63,323 nt of DNA from JBARKJ01 sp049801375 (GTDB lineage Bacteria > Nitrospirota > JACRHJ01): contig JBARKJ010000047.1 in NCBI GenBank assembly GCA_049801375.1, positions 1 through 63,323 on the forward strand. The letters are read 5' to 3'. Position numbers and translations under genes: made by a program. The notes beneath the pieces were generated by a model. It ran no database searches. It saw only the letters and a list, made by a program, of their open reading frames with translations, and was not told where the DNA came from. Of this stretch, positions 8,347 to 17,955 are shown piece by piece; the stretch's first letter is position 1, and each line of letters starts with the position of its first letter.

Positions 8347-8928
8347 TTATTTCTTTTCCGACGGTTTTTTAGGTGCGGGCGGCGGAATAAATCCTTTATC
8401 ACCTGTCTTTTTGGGTCCGGGCGTGATAGGTTGTTTCTGAGGAACATAGCCTTCATTTATATTCTTTTTCTCTGCCATGGCTCCCTCCTGTTTGTAAAGA
8501 AACAAATTAGACAGGCTAAAAGTTACAAGTAATGCTACACCTATTATAAAAAAAATGATAGATGATATATTAAGTCGCTTTGTATAAAGAGCATATTTAT
8601 TTTGGGAACCTTCACTATTGCTGGTGGTCTCATCTTCATTTTCTATTATTTCAATTTGTCTGGTGCATGCTGTTTGACTTGTCAAAAATGAAATCAATGT
8701 CGATAAAATACTTATAACAAACGCTATCCATGAAAAAGCTAAAAACCAAAGTGTCCATTTAACTGGAGCTGGTGCAATTTTTTCTATAAAAGTGAGCGAT
8801 AAAGCCAATGCACCTGCCGCTAAGGTTAAAACTGCTTTATCAAATTGTTGCGCGGTATTTTTATTAGCCTCTATTAAGGATTTTCTCTCTTCAAGATAAA
8901 CTGTATAGTCTCGTTCTTGATTATCCAT
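8347..8928 (-). CDS. AT-rich hypothetical membrane protein
   Basis: I do not recognise the family. The 193-residue product has a polar N-terminus, about four hydrophobic segments (around LTLAAGALALSLTFI, WTLWFLAFSWIAFVISIL and IIFFIIGVALLVTFSLSNLF) and a Lys/Pro-rich tail ending in PAPKKPSEKK. It is AT-rich compared with rng next to it, starts only 20 bases after the rng stop, and is followed by a clear terminator. This suggests a late addition to the end of the operon. Co-transcription with rng is likely from the spacing; no functional link is visible. Confidence 0.72.
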   Translation of the reverse strand: MDNQERDYTVYLEERKSLIEANKNTAQQFDKAVLTLAAGALALSLTFIEKIAPAPVKWTLWFLAFSWIAFVISILSTLISFLTSQTACTRQIEIIENEDETTSNSEGSQNKYALYTKRLNISSIIFFIIGVALLVTFSLSNLFLYKQEGAMAEKKNINEGYVPQKQPITPGPKKTGDKGFIPPPAPKKPSEKK

Positions 8929-8948
8929 TTATGCTCGCGGCCTTCCGC

Positions 8949-10478
8949 TTACACCATCACTATATCGTACTGCTCCTGGTGGAGCGTCGTGTCGGCCTTG
9001 ATGATGAGCTTCTTCTTGAACTCCAGCTCCAGGTCCTCGACCCCCTGGCGCTCCTCGTCGTAGAGCAGGTCCGCGACCTCCGGGTTCACGGAGACCATTA
9101 TCTTCTTCTCTTTCGAGGAGTGGGCGATGCGGCGTATCTCGCGGAATATCTCGTAGCAGACGGTGACGCTGCTCTTGATGAAACCCCGGCCCTCGCAGTA
9201 CGGGCACGGGTCGCACAGGCTTCGGCCCAGGCTCTCGCGCGTCCTTTTGCGGGTCATCTCGATTAGCCCCAGATCCGAGAGGTGGTAGATGTTCGTCTTG
9301 GCCTTGTCGTGGGAGAGGTACTCCTGGAGCGACGTATAGACCTTGCGGCGGTTCTCCTCCTTCTCCATGTCGATCAGGTCGAGGATGATGATGCCGCCGA
9401 TGTTCCTGAGCCTTAACTGATACGCGATCTCTCTTACGGATTCGAGGTTGGTCTTGAGTATGGTGTCTTCCAGGTTGCGCTTCCCGACGTAGCGTCCGGT
9501 GTTCACGTCGATTGCCGTCAGGGCCTCGGACTGGTCGATGACGATATAGCCGCCGGATTTAAGCCAGACCTTGCGGCCAAGCGCGCGCGATATCTCTATC
9601 TCCACGTCGTAGGCGTCGAATATCGGCTCCTCCTTGTCGTACAGCTCCACCTTTTCGCTCAGTTGGGGGAGGTAGGCGTCCGCGAACTCCTTCACGCGCT
9701 GGTATTCGGTTGCGCTGTCTATCACCAGCTTCTCGACGTCCAGGGTGAACAGGTCGCGTATGGTGCGGAAGACTAAGTCCAGGTCGTAATGGAGCACGGA
9801 CGGCGCGGAGAGCTTTTCGTTCTTTTTGAGTATCCTCTGCCAGAGAAGCTCCAGGAAGTCCATGTCCCGCTTAAGCTCCGCCTCGTCCTGCCCTTCCGAG
9901 ACCGTGCGGACGATATAGCCCGCGCCGGGCTTCTTAAGCGACATCACTATGTCCTTCAGGCGTTTTCTCTCCGCCTCGCTCTCTATCCGGCGGGAGATGC
10001 CGATGTGGTCCACGGTGGGCATATAGACGGCGTACCGCCCGGGCAGGGTGACATAGCTCGTCACACGCGCGCCCTTCGTGCCGATTGGCTCCTTGGCCAC
10101 CTGCACGATTATCTCCTGCCCTTCCTGGAGAAGCTCCTCTATGGTCATGGACGAAGGCCGCCTGCGCCTCGGCCTGGTCTCGTCCTCTATCTCTATCTCC
10201 TCTTCTTCCGCCGTTATGTCTTCCGCCATCATATGGGCGTACTCTTCCACGGAGTTATAGACGTCCGCGACGTACAGGAAGGCGGATTTCTCAAGGCCGA
10301 TGTCCACGAACGCGGCCTGCATACCAGGCAGGACCTTCACGACGCGGCCCTTGTAGACGTTGCCGGTGTTGCCCCGGTCCTTCGCCCGCTCGATGAATAT
10401 CTCCGTGACCAGCTTGTTCTCTAACAGAGCCACCCGTGTCTCCTGGTGGCTCGCGCTTACTATTATCTCAGTTGGCAT
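8949..10478 (-). CDS. rng: Ribonuclease E/G family protein
   Basis: Endoribonuclease of the RNase G/E family, for 16S rRNA 5'-end maturation and mRNA turnover. At 509 residues it matches RNase G, not the longer RNase E. The N-terminal S1 domain (about residues 35-125) has a charged insertion rich in Glu and Arg near residues 90-108. The catalytic region shows TAIDVNTG and ILDLIDME, and the zinc-link region reads CDPCPYCEGRG. Pairing with the radical-SAM/DUF2344 gene just upstream is common in related bacteria. The 5' leader consists largely of a dispersed hairpin repeat. Confidence 0.95.
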   Translation of the reverse strand: MPTEIIVSASHQETRVALLENKLVTEIFIERAKDRGNTGNVYKGRVVKVLPGMQAAFVDIGLEKSAFLYVADVYNSVEEYAHMMAEDITAEEEEIEIEDETRPRRRRPSSMTIEELLQEGQEIIVQVAKEPIGTKGARVTSYVTLPGRYAVYMPTVDHIGISRRIESEAERKRLKDIVMSLKKPGAGYIVRTVSEGQDEAELKRDMDFLELLWQRILKKNEKLSAPSVLHYDLDLVFRTIRDLFTLDVEKLVIDSATEYQRVKEFADAYLPQLSEKVELYDKEEPIFDAYDVEIEISRALGRKVWLKSGGYIVIDQSEALTAIDVNTGRYVGKRNLEDTILKTNLESVREIAYQLRLRNIGGIIILDLIDMEKEENRRKVYTSLQEYLSHDKAKTNIYHLSDLGLIEMTRKRTRESLGRSLCDPCPYCEGRGFIKSSVTVCYEIFREIRRIAHSSKEKKIMVSVNPEVADLLYDEERQGVEDLELEFKKKLIIKADTTLHQEQYDIVMV

Positions 10479-10484
10479 GTAGTT

Positions 10485-10540
10485 CTTTCTACTTTTCTTT
10501 CTTACTTTCTTTTCACCCGAAAAGAAAGTAAAGGTTGTTT
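10485..10540. repeat. Dispersed hairpin repeat (R2)
   Basis: A perfect 13-bp stem, TTACTTTCTTTTC (10502-10514) with GAAAAGAAAGTAA (10519-10531), around an ACCC loop. It is preceded by a partial second stem. It fills the junction between the radical-SAM gene and rng and forms the rng leader. Confidence 0.9.
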
Positions 10541-10542
10541 AT

Positions 10543-13155
10543 TTAAAAAATCCTGAGCCGCTTTATCCGCACCGTCTTCGATTCCGGCGGCGATAAACTG
10601 AATATCGCCTGGGCCGCCTCAAACGGCTTTGCGCCCTTGCCATCGACTGCCGTCAACGTAAAAATAACCGTCCGTCCGTCCTGAGCCGCCTCCAGGCAGC
10701 GCACCATCGGGCGTATATCTATTTCCCTGGTCACCCGGCCGCCGTCCCCGCCCCGTCCTCCTGCCCCCCCGGCCCCCTTGTCGGAGATGCGGGTAATCAC
10801 CGCGCTTTCTTTTGCAAGGAACCCGGAAATTGCATCATCAGGGTCCAATCGCCCGGGCACTTCCATTTCGTATTCGTAAGAGGTAAGACCGACCCCCGCG
10901 GGGGCCTCTTTCGGCGAGAGATAACGGGCTTCTGAAACCCTCACGCCTGACGGCAGGGCCATGTTCAGGGCCTTTATGGCCAATAATAAGTCTATAGCAT
11001 AAGAAAGCTCTATGTCAAGGATTTCCGCCTCCGACTCTATCCCGACACCGAGCGCGGGACCAAACGAGAGCTTCGGGTGCGGGTTAAACCCTTCCGAGAA
11101 AGCCACGGGCAGCCCCGCGCGCGAGATTGCCCGGAAGAAAAGCGTCATCATCTCCGTATGCGAGAGCATGGCAAGCGGCATGAGCTTAGTATATATGATT
11201 CGTATCCTCGCGGACGGGCGGCCAACCGGCGCAGCCATTGGCTGTTTGGTCATTGGCTGTTTCTCACACTCCGTCCCCGAAGCTGAGAGCGGCGGGGAAG
11301 AGGCTGCGGACGCGGAATCAGGGAGTGCGGAAGGTTTCCCCTTCGGCTGAGCGCACTCCAGGCCGCACGCCGTGCACTTGTCCAGGCAGTCCCGGCTGGT
11401 CTCTGCACGCAGGGCTTTTTCAAGTTCACCCTTAAAAAATTTGTCGGTCACGCCGCAGTCTATGTGGCCCCACGGCAGTATCTCGTCCGGCGCGAACTCG
11501 CGAGCCGCCTCGTCCTCTACATCCATACCGGCGTCCCTGAACGCATCCAGCCAGGTCTGCCAGTTGAAGTTTTCGGTCCAGCCGTCGAAACGCGCCCCGG
11601 CCTTCCATGCGTTATAAAGCGCCTGGCCTGTCTCCCGCCCGCCCCTGGCGAATGCGGATTCAAGCGCGCTTATCTCCGCGAACCCGGTCTTCATCGCGAA
11701 CGGTTTCCTGCCTAGCGCGCTCTTTAAAATGTCCTTCCTTCGGCGCATCTCGGATATCGGTATCTGCCCCAGCCGCTCGAAGGGGGTATGGGCCTTGGGC
11801 ACGAAAACGGATACGCCGACGTTCACGCCCTTTCGCCTGCTGCCGCCCCCTTTCCCCGCATTCAATACCTTGCGGGACAGGTCAATTATGCCGCGCAGGT
11901 CGTCGTCTGTCTCCAGCGGCAGGCCGACCATGAAGTAGAGCTTTATCAGGTCCCAGCCGGATGAGAATACCGTCGCCGCGGTCTCGACCAGCGCGTCCTC
12001 CGAGATATTCTTGTTTATCACGTCCCGGAGTCTCTGGGTGCCCGCCTCGGGCGCGATGGTGAACCCCGTCTTCCTGACCCGTTTTATCTCGTTGCACATC
12101 TCGGGCGTGAGCGTGCCCACCCGTAACGAGGGAAGCGATATCGACACCTTTCTCTGGCTGTATACGTCCATGAGGTTCTTCATCAACGGGAGAAGAGAGC
12201 TGTAGTCCCCGGCAGATAGCGAGGAAAGGGACAGCTCGTCGCAGCCGGTGGATGAAAGGGCGGACTCCGCAAGTTCCATAAGGCGCGGGAGACCCCTCTC
12301 GCGCACCGGCCTGTAGATATACCCGGCCTGGCAGAACCGGCATCCGCGCGGGCACCCGCGCGATATTTCCAGCGTGACGCGGTTATGCACGGCGGCCATG
12401 TACGGCACCGGCGGGCGCACGGGAAACTCCGCCTTGTCCAGGTCTTTTAAATGGCGCCTTCTGACCCTGTCCGGGCCGCCGGCTACGTTGCATATATTCT
12501 TTATCCTGCCGCTTTCGTCTTTCGCAACCTCGAAATGCGCCGGGACGTAGATGCCTTCGACTTTGGAGAGCGCGGCGAGCAGGGCTTTTTTATCCTTCAC
12601 GCCTCGCCTTTTGAAGTCCAGCACGATATCGGATATCTCGAGCACCGCCTCCTCGGAATCCCCGATGTCGAATACGTCTACGAAGTCGGCCAGCGGCTCC
12701 GGGTTTAAGGCGCAGGGCCCGCCCGCAATCACAAGCGGGTGCGACTCATTACGGTCTTTTGCGTATACCGGAAGCCCCGCCAGGTCCAGCATGTTCAGGA
12801 TATTGGTGTAGGACAGCTCGTACTGTAGCGTGAAGGCAATAATGTCCATTTCGCCAAGCGGCGTGAAACCTTCAAGGGCGTAGAGCGGCAGGTTATGCTC
12901 CCTGAGTTTCTCCTCCATGTCCGTCCACGGCGCGAACACCCGCTGGGCCCAGATGTCCGGACGCGCGTTCAGTACCTCGTAGAGCACCTTCAGGCCCAGG
13001 TGGGACATGCCGACTTCGTATGCGTCCGGGAAACACAGCGCCCATGTAAGCGAGACGGAATCCGGGTCCTTCACGACGGCATTGACCTCCGCGCCGATGT
13101 AGCGCGAGGGCTTGGTGACAAGGGGCAGGATTCTCAGGATTTTATCTTTGAACAT
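10543..13155 (-). CDS. Radical SAM protein fused to DUF2344 domain
   Basis: An 870-residue protein joining a TIGR03960-type B12-binding/radical-SAM part (residues ~1-610) to a TIGR03936/DUF2344 part (~650-870). The cluster-binding motif is seen as RGCPRGCRFCQAGY with its three cysteines. Cysteines in DKCTACGLECAQPKG sit just before a low-complexity linker. The DUF2344 half starts around IRIIYTKLMPLAMLSHTEM and contains GFNPHPKLSFGPAL. The substrate of this family is unestablished; the recurrent association with rng suggests a role in RNA modification or processing (inference). In other genomes the two parts may be separate genes. Confidence 0.9.
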   Translation of the reverse strand: MFKDKILRILPLVTKPSRYIGAEVNAVVKDPDSVSLTWALCFPDAYEVGMSHLGLKVLYEVLNARPDIWAQRVFAPWTDMEEKLREHNLPLYALEGFTPLGEMDIIAFTLQYELSYTNILNMLDLAGLPVYAKDRNESHPLVIAGGPCALNPEPLADFVDVFDIGDSEEAVLEISDIVLDFKRRGVKDKKALLAALSKVEGIYVPAHFEVAKDESGRIKNICNVAGGPDRVRRRHLKDLDKAEFPVRPPVPYMAAVHNRVTLEISRGCPRGCRFCQAGYIYRPVRERGLPRLMELAESALSSTGCDELSLSSLSAGDYSSLLPLMKNLMDVYSQRKVSISLPSLRVGTLTPEMCNEIKRVRKTGFTIAPEAGTQRLRDVINKNISEDALVETAATVFSSGWDLIKLYFMVGLPLETDDDLRGIIDLSRKVLNAGKGGGSRRKGVNVGVSVFVPKAHTPFERLGQIPISEMRRRKDILKSALGRKPFAMKTGFAEISALESAFARGGRETGQALYNAWKAGARFDGWTENFNWQTWLDAFRDAGMDVEDEAAREFAPDEILPWGHIDCGVTDKFFKGELEKALRAETSRDCLDKCTACGLECAQPKGKPSALPDSASAASSPPLSASGTECEKQPMTKQPMAAPVGRPSARIRIIYTKLMPLAMLSHTEMMTLFFRAISRAGLPVAFSEGFNPHPKLSFGPALGVGIESEAEILDIELSYAIDLLLAIKALNMALPSGVRVSEARYLSPKEAPAGVGLTSYEYEMEVPGRLDPDDAISGFLAKESAVITRISDKGAGGAGGRGGDGGRVTREIDIRPMVRCLEAAQDGRTVIFTLTAVDGKGAKPFEAAQAIFSLSPPESKTVRIKRLRIF

Positions 13156-13164
13156 TTAAGTCCC

Positions 13165-13264
13165 AACTTTCTTTTCGAGAAAAGAAAGTAGCAAAGAAAA
13201 GCTGGACTAAAAGTCTCCGCTTTCTTTTGCTACTTTTCTTTCCCGTGAAAGAAAAGTAGAAGGT
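13165..13264. repeat. Dispersed hairpin repeat, full three-stem copy (R3)
   Basis: Two outer palindromes, ACTTTCTTTTC/GAAAAGAAAGT and CTACTTTTCTTTC/GAAAGAAAAGTAG, flank a central stem formed by GAAAAGCTGGAC and GTCTCCGCTTTCTTTT. It occupies the whole gap between rodA and the radical-SAM gene, which are read in the same direction. Confidence 0.9.
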
Positions 13265-14386
13265 TTAATAAAATAGCTTAAACCGCCGCAAGTTCACGCT
13301 GGCGAGCAGTCCCAGGGCGATAAGCGTCGTGAGCGCCGAGGTGCCGCCGTAGCTGACGAGCGGGAGCGGCACGCCCACGACGGGCATTATGCCCACGGTC
13401 ATCCCGATGTTTATAACGATATGGAAAAAAATCATCGCAACGCAGCCAACGGCGAGAAGCGAGCCGAAACGGTCCTTGGACTTGCCCGCCGTCTCTATCC
13501 CCCAGAGCACGATGAACAAAAATACCGCCAGGACGACTATCGAGCCGATGAACCCCCATTCCTCGGAGATTACAGAGAAGATGAAATCCGTGTGCCGCTC
13601 GGGAAGGAAACTGAGCTGACTCTGCGTCCCGTGCAGAAATCCCTTGCCTGTGAGACTGCCTGAGCCGATGGCTATCTTCGACTGAATGATATGATAGCCC
13701 GCGCCCGCCGGGTCCAGCTCCGGCGAGAGGAACATGGTGAGACGCTTCTTCTGGTAATCCTTAAGGTGCTTCCACAGAAGGCCCCACATGAGCGGAGCCG
13801 AGAGCGCCGCGGCCGTCATCAGGTACAGGAACGACTTTATCCTTATCCCCGCGACGATGACCACCGCGCAGAATATGAAAAGGAACATGAGCCCGGTGCC
13901 CAGGTCCGGCTGTTTTATCACAAGGGCCACCGGGACTATCACGAGCACAAACGGCTTGATAAGCTCGCGCAGAGTGTGCCCGCGGGTTATCCTGTCCTCC
14001 GCGAAATACTTCGCCAGCGCGATTATTATGCAGAGCTTCGCCACCTCGGACGGCTGGAAGGCGAACGGCCCCAGCGGTAGCCACCTCTGCGCGCCCAGGC
14101 CAGTATGCCCGACGGCGAGCGTAGCCACGAGGAGCGCTACCGCAATCCCGTACAGGACGTAGCCCCAGCGTTCCAGGCGGCGGTAATCGAAGAAGGCAAG
14201 CCCGGCCATAGTCACCAGCCCGAACACTATCCAGACGAGCTGCTTCTTGAATAGCGTGTGGTTTCCGCCGCCCATGCTGTAGGTCGCGGAGTAGACCGCG
14301 GCCAGGCCGATGCCGATGAGCAGGGCGACTGCAATCAGGAAATTTATGTCGAAGTTGGAAATTATCCTTTTGTGCCTGTCGGCCAT
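13265..14386 (-). CDS. rodA: Rod-shape peptidoglycan polymerase RodA
   Basis: SEDS-family glycosyltransferase that polymerises lipid II in the elongasome together with PBP2. The 373 residues carry about ten membrane helices. Conserved SEDS motifs are visible: the FQPSEVAKL segment, the central ERHTDFIFSVISEEWGFIG and the C-terminal PLVSYGGTS. The start has GAAGGA eight bases ahead, and this ribosome site lies at the edge of a repeat copy. The gene follows mrdA in the mre operon order. Confidence 0.96.
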   Translation of the reverse strand: MADRHKRIISNFDINFLIAVALLIGIGLAAVYSATYSMGGGNHTLFKKQLVWIVFGLVTMAGLAFFDYRRLERWGYVLYGIAVALLVATLAVGHTGLGAQRWLPLGPFAFQPSEVAKLCIIIALAKYFAEDRITRGHTLRELIKPFVLVIVPVALVIKQPDLGTGLMFLFIFCAVVIVAGIRIKSFLYLMTAAALSAPLMWGLLWKHLKDYQKKRLTMFLSPELDPAGAGYHIIQSKIAIGSGSLTGKGFLHGTQSQLSFLPERHTDFIFSVISEEWGFIGSIVVLAVFLFIVLWGIETAGKSKDRFGSLLAVGCVAMIFFHIVINIGMTVGIMPVVGVPLPLVSYGGTSALTTLIALGLLASVNLRRFKLFY

Positions 14387-14396
14387 ATTATATCCT

Positions 14397-14534
14397 TCTA
14401 CTTTTCTTTCCCGTGAAATGATTTACCTGTCCAGAGCGATAGCGAAGACAGAAAGAAAAGTAGCAAAAGAAAGCGGGACTTTAGTTCGGCTTTTCTTTGG
14501 TTACTTTTCTTTTCACCCGAAAAGAAAGTAACGA
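14397..14534. repeat. Dispersed hairpin repeat with 33-nt insert (R4)
   Basis: A three-stem copy spanning the mrdA-rodA junction. The rodA-side stem is CTACTTTTCTTTC...GAAAGAAAAGTAG, with a 33-nt segment (14418-14450, starting ATGATTTACCTGTCC) inserted in its loop. The same insert occurs at 42016-42048. The mrdA-side stem, TTACTTTTCTTTTC/GAAAAGAAAGTAA, lies inside the 3' end of mrdA and is translated. Confidence 0.9.
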
Positions 14535-16523
14535 CTTTTTCCTGTCCGGAGATTTTTTATTTTTTTTGCTGTCCAGGAGCTCCCTGGTCTTCGCCGCGCC
14601 CGTCATCGTCCGGAACGCCTTCAGGCGGCTCCCCGTGATATTGCTGAAATTCTTTACCGCCTTTTGAAGGATGGTACCAGTGAGGTTTCCAAAACCGTTC
14701 TTCCGGGCAATCGTCTTGTCGTCTATGCGCAGGTACGCCTCGATTACCTGCTTCGCCATCGGCGCCGACACCGAACCGCCGTGTCCCCCGTGCTCCACCA
14801 GGACGCAGATGGCTATTTTCGGGTTGTCCATCGGGGCCGCCCCCACGAACCAGGCGTGGTCCTTATATTCAAGGCCTTTACCCTTGCCGAGGCCTATAAC
14901 CTGCGCCGTGCCGGTCTTGCCGCCGATAACCACCCTGGGCGACTGCGCCCCGTGAGCGGTGCCCCTGGGGTCCCAGACGACGCCCTTCATGCCGTCTTCT
15001 ATAATGTCCAGGTCCTGCTGTTTGGCCGGGACCTTCCACAGAGCCACTTTCGGGAACTGCTTTAGTCTCCCGTCCCTGTATCTTATCTGGCTTACTACCT
15101 GCGGCTGGTATAGCGTCCCGCCGTTCGTGATGGTCGCCGTCATCCGGGCGAGCTGTATCGGGGTGACGCTGACGTAGCCCTGGCCTATCGAGCAGGATAT
15201 GGTCTCGCCGGGATACCATTTGCAGTGGCGGACTTTCTCCTTCCATGCGGTGGACGGAATAAGGCCCTTCGCCTCCCTGAGGCCGATGCCGGTGGGCATC
15301 CCCAGGCCCAGGTAATTGGCGTACTTCGCGATGTTGTCTATGCCCATGATGTTGCCCAGGTTGTAGAAGAACACGTCGCAGGACTCGACGATCGCATTGT
15401 GGAGCTGGATGCGGCCGTGTCCGTGCTTGTCCCAGCAGTGGAAGACCCTGCCCCCGAAGCTCCAGCCGCCCGTGCAGTTGACCTCCAGGTTATCCGCCTT
15501 GCCCGTCTCCAGCCCGGCCAGGGCCATGGCCAGCTTGAACGTCGAACCCGGCGGGAACTGCCCCTGGAGCGCGCGGTTGTTGAGCGGTTTTCCAGGGTCC
15601 GTGGTCAGGTACTGCCAATCTTTTTTGGTGAGCCCCACCGGGAATATGTTCGGGTCGAAACCGGGCTTCGACACCATCGCCAGCACGTCGCCGTTTCGCG
15701 GGTCGATGGCGACAATCGCTCCGGCCTTGCCCTTCATCGCCTCTTCCGCCGCGGCCTGCGCCCTGTAGTCCAGCGTGGTGACAAGGTCCTCCCCGGCAAC
15801 CGGGGGCACGGTATAGATGATCCTTTTCTGGCGGCCCATCGCGTCCACCTCGACGCCCTTCTTTCCGGGCACGCCGCATATGACCTTGTCGAAGGCCTTT
15901 TCTATCCCGTACTGGCCGATGAGGAAATCCGGCGGAAGGTCCGCATACTCGGGCATCTCGTGCTGCTCCGGCGTTATCTTCCCGATATAGCCGATCAGGT
16001 GCGCGGCGAAATCCCCGTACGGGTAGTAGCGCCTGAGTTCCACCTCCACCGACACGCCGGGCAGGTCGTCCTTCGCGGCCTCGACCTCCGATATTTCGGC
16101 GAAGGAGGCGTCCTCCCGCACGCGTATGGGCTGGTAGGGGTTCCGGAACTTCTCCGACTTTATAAAATTCTCCAGCTCCTCCTGCGTCGTCCCGATGATG
16201 GAGGCCAGCTTCGCCGCCACCTGAGGCATCCCCTTCGCGTCTTCGGGGGTGAAGGTTATGGTGTAGCTGGGCGTATTGGCGGCCAGCGGAATGCCGTTCC
16301 TGTCGTAGATGATACCCCTGGGCGGGCGGATGCTGATGATGCGGATGCGGTTATTCTCGGAGAGCTCGCGGTAGTACGAGCCCTTTATCACCTGGAGGTA
16401 CCAGAGCCTTAAGACTATGACCGCGAAAAAGACCAGGACGCAGACGCTCAAAAGCCACAGGCGCTTTTTTATGTCGCCCGCGCCTTCTGTCTCGCCGTGA
16501 AAACCGTTTCCGTTAAACTTCAT
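14481..16523 (-). CDS. mrdA: Penicillin-binding protein 2
   Basis: Class B transpeptidase of the elongasome, anchored by one N-terminal helix (LLSVCVLVFFAVIVLRLW). It cross-links peptidoglycan in the periplasm alongside RodA and MreBCD. Catalytic motifs: PGSTFK with the active-site serine, SCD, and KTGTAQ. The 680 residues are longer than typical PBP2. The last ~17 residues (LLSFRVKRKVTKEKPN) are encoded by a dispersed palindromic repeat, and the preceding tail is Lys-rich, so the family domain ends earlier. The ATG follows immediately on the mreD stop. Confidence 0.95.
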   Translation of the reverse strand: MKFNGNGFHGETEGAGDIKKRLWLLSVCVLVFFAVIVLRLWYLQVIKGSYYRELSENNRIRIISIRPPRGIIYDRNGIPLAANTPSYTITFTPEDAKGMPQVAAKLASIIGTTQEELENFIKSEKFRNPYQPIRVREDASFAEISEVEAAKDDLPGVSVEVELRRYYPYGDFAAHLIGYIGKITPEQHEMPEYADLPPDFLIGQYGIEKAFDKVICGVPGKKGVEVDAMGRQKRIIYTVPPVAGEDLVTTLDYRAQAAAEEAMKGKAGAIVAIDPRNGDVLAMVSKPGFDPNIFPVGLTKKDWQYLTTDPGKPLNNRALQGQFPPGSTFKLAMALAGLETGKADNLEVNCTGGWSFGGRVFHCWDKHGHGRIQLHNAIVESCDVFFYNLGNIMGIDNIAKYANYLGLGMPTGIGLREAKGLIPSTAWKEKVRHCKWYPGETISCSIGQGYVSVTPIQLARMTATITNGGTLYQPQVVSQIRYRDGRLKQFPKVALWKVPAKQQDLDIIEDGMKGVVWDPRGTAHGAQSPRVVIGGKTGTAQVIGLGKGKGLEYKDHAWFVGAAPMDNPKIAICVLVEHGGHGGSVSAPMAKQVIEAYLRIDDKTIARKNGFGNLTGTILQKAVKNFSNITGSRLKAFRTMTGAAKTRELLDSKKNKKSPDRKKSLLSFRVKRKVTKEKPN

Positions 16524-17048
16524 TTATATCCGGACCTGCAACTGCCTGATGGTCTTGAGCCAGGGCACTCTCCGAGACAGGCGCGACCTGAAAAGCCACA
16601 ATAGAAGCGCCCCGGCCAGTGCATTGTAGAGCGCCTGGGGAAGGCCGTACCTCAGGGACATGTATATAATCTCGTTTCCGCCCCGGACCGTCTCGACCAG
16701 GGCGGCGGTATAAACCCCATTGATGAGCGAGAGGACGAAAATACCTGCGAAGTTCGCGGACTCTCCGATGTTGAACCACTTCTTGCCCGCCCGGCCGGCC
16801 AGGTACCCGACGAGGGCGTAGCCCGAGACGAACAGGCCGATGTAGCCGCCGGAGAGGCAGTCGTCCAGGAAACCCGCGAAGGCCCCGTATATTATGCCCG
16901 ACGGGCCGTCCTCCGTGATGGAGAAGGCATAGACCGCGACCAGCATCAGGCTGGGTTTTATGCCCCAGACTGAAAGGGCGTCTCCAAGCACGGCCTGGAG
17001 GGCCGCGATTATTATAAACGTGACATAGACCGATACGTTCAGCTTCAT
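16524..17048 (-). CDS. mreD: Rod shape-determining protein MreD
   Basis: A 174-residue inner-membrane protein with about five to six hydrophobic helices and the MreD-type segment DGPSGIIYGAFAGFLDDCL. It is part of the MreBCD scaffold that links MreB filaments to PBP2 and RodA. Its ATG overlaps the mreC stop (ATGA) and its stop abuts the mrdA start, which indicates tight translational coupling. Sequence conservation in this family is low, so gene order adds much of the confidence. Confidence 0.92.
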   Translation of the reverse strand: MKLNVSVYVTFIIIAALQAVLGDALSVWGIKPSLMLVAVYAFSITEDGPSGIIYGAFAGFLDDCLSGGYIGLFVSGYALVGYLAGRAGKKWFNIGESANFAGIFVLSLINGVYTAALVETVRGGNEIIYMSLRYGLPQALYNALAGALLLWLFRSRLSRRVPWLKTIRQLQVRI

Positions 17049-17917
17049 TTTTTCACGGCCTGTTTATCCGGCTTCGACTGCTCCTCCGCCGGCAGCGGCT
17101 TAGGCTGGTAGCGGACGATGGAAACCTCCTCAAGGCGCCTTATGTCCGCGAGCGGGCGCACGATGATTTCCTCGAAGTATCCCTGGCCCGGCTTAGACAC
17201 CTGCGCCACCCGCCCCACGGGCAGCCCCTCCGGGAATATGCCGTCCAGCCCCGAGGTGATGAGCAGGTCGCCCACGCTCACGTCCGCCTGTTTGCCCACG
17301 TACTGGAAACGGCATAGTTCGGTGCCGTCCCCGACAAGTATGCCGGGCTCGCGGGTGCGCTGTGTTATGCAGGACACGGCGCTCGCCGGGTCGGTAAGAA
17401 GCGTGAGGCGCGACGTCCCGCCCGAGACCTTGGAGATATGTCCCACGACCCCGGTACGGACGGCGGCGGGCATGTTCCTGGCCACGCCGTCTTGCTCGCC
17501 CGCGTCTATCCAGGCGGTCTTGAACCACGAGGACGCGTCCCGCCCGATGAGGTGCGCGACGACGGCCGGGTACCCGAAATCTTTCCCCACGGACGAAAGC
17601 TCCGCCACCCGGGCACTCCGGGCGAGGGCTTCCCTGAGGCGCAGGTTCTCTAAATAGAACCCCCTGTTCGCATCCTTGAGTTCACGGTTTTCGTCCCTCG
17701 CATATATGAGGCCCGCGTAGCCGTCCCAGACGCTGCAGAACTTGTTTCTTACCGCCCGCGTCCCCATGGCGAATGGAGAAAGGAGCGTCGTTACGGCCCG
17801 TTCAGGCAGAGAGCCATTACGGGGCTTTCTTACCTGTGAGGTAATAATCAGGAAGCTTGAAAGGATTATGAGGAACAGTAGCAGGATGCCTCTGTTCCTG
17901 GCAAGGTAGCGAAACAT
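17045..17917 (-). CDS. mreC: Rod shape-determining protein MreC
   Basis: A bitopic protein of 290 residues: a short cytoplasmic start, one membrane helix (GILLLFLIILSSFLIITS), a coiled-coil region around residues 70-105 and a periplasmic beta-domain region. Conserved pieces include GYPAVVAHLIGRD, GVVGHI and DLLITSGLDGIFPEGLPVG. It scaffolds the elongasome and activates PBP2. The C-terminus is Lys/Pro-rich. It lies between mreB and mreD in the canonical order. Confidence 0.95.
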   Translation of the reverse strand: MFRYLARNRGILLLFLIILSSFLIITSQVRKPRNGSLPERAVTTLLSPFAMGTRAVRNKFCSVWDGYAGLIYARDENRELKDANRGFYLENLRLREALARSARVAELSSVGKDFGYPAVVAHLIGRDASSWFKTAWIDAGEQDGVARNMPAAVRTGVVGHISKVSGGTSRLTLLTDPASAVSCITQRTREPGILVGDGTELCRFQYVGKQADVSVGDLLITSGLDGIFPEGLPVGRVAQVSKPGQGYFEEIIVRPLADIRRLEEVSIVRYQPKPLPAEEQSKPDKQAVKK

Positions 17918-17955
17918 CTTTTTATTCTGCCGTTATAACGAAGGAGGGTTTGAGA

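Noticed and set aside
15225..16412. Long plus-strand frame opposite mrdA (395 codons)
   Set aside because: It is antisense to a gene with complete PBP2 motifs, has Arg/His/Gly-rich composition and no recognisable domain. The same reasoning removes the other long antisense frames, such as those opposite wbpA, hisD and the polysaccharide genes.
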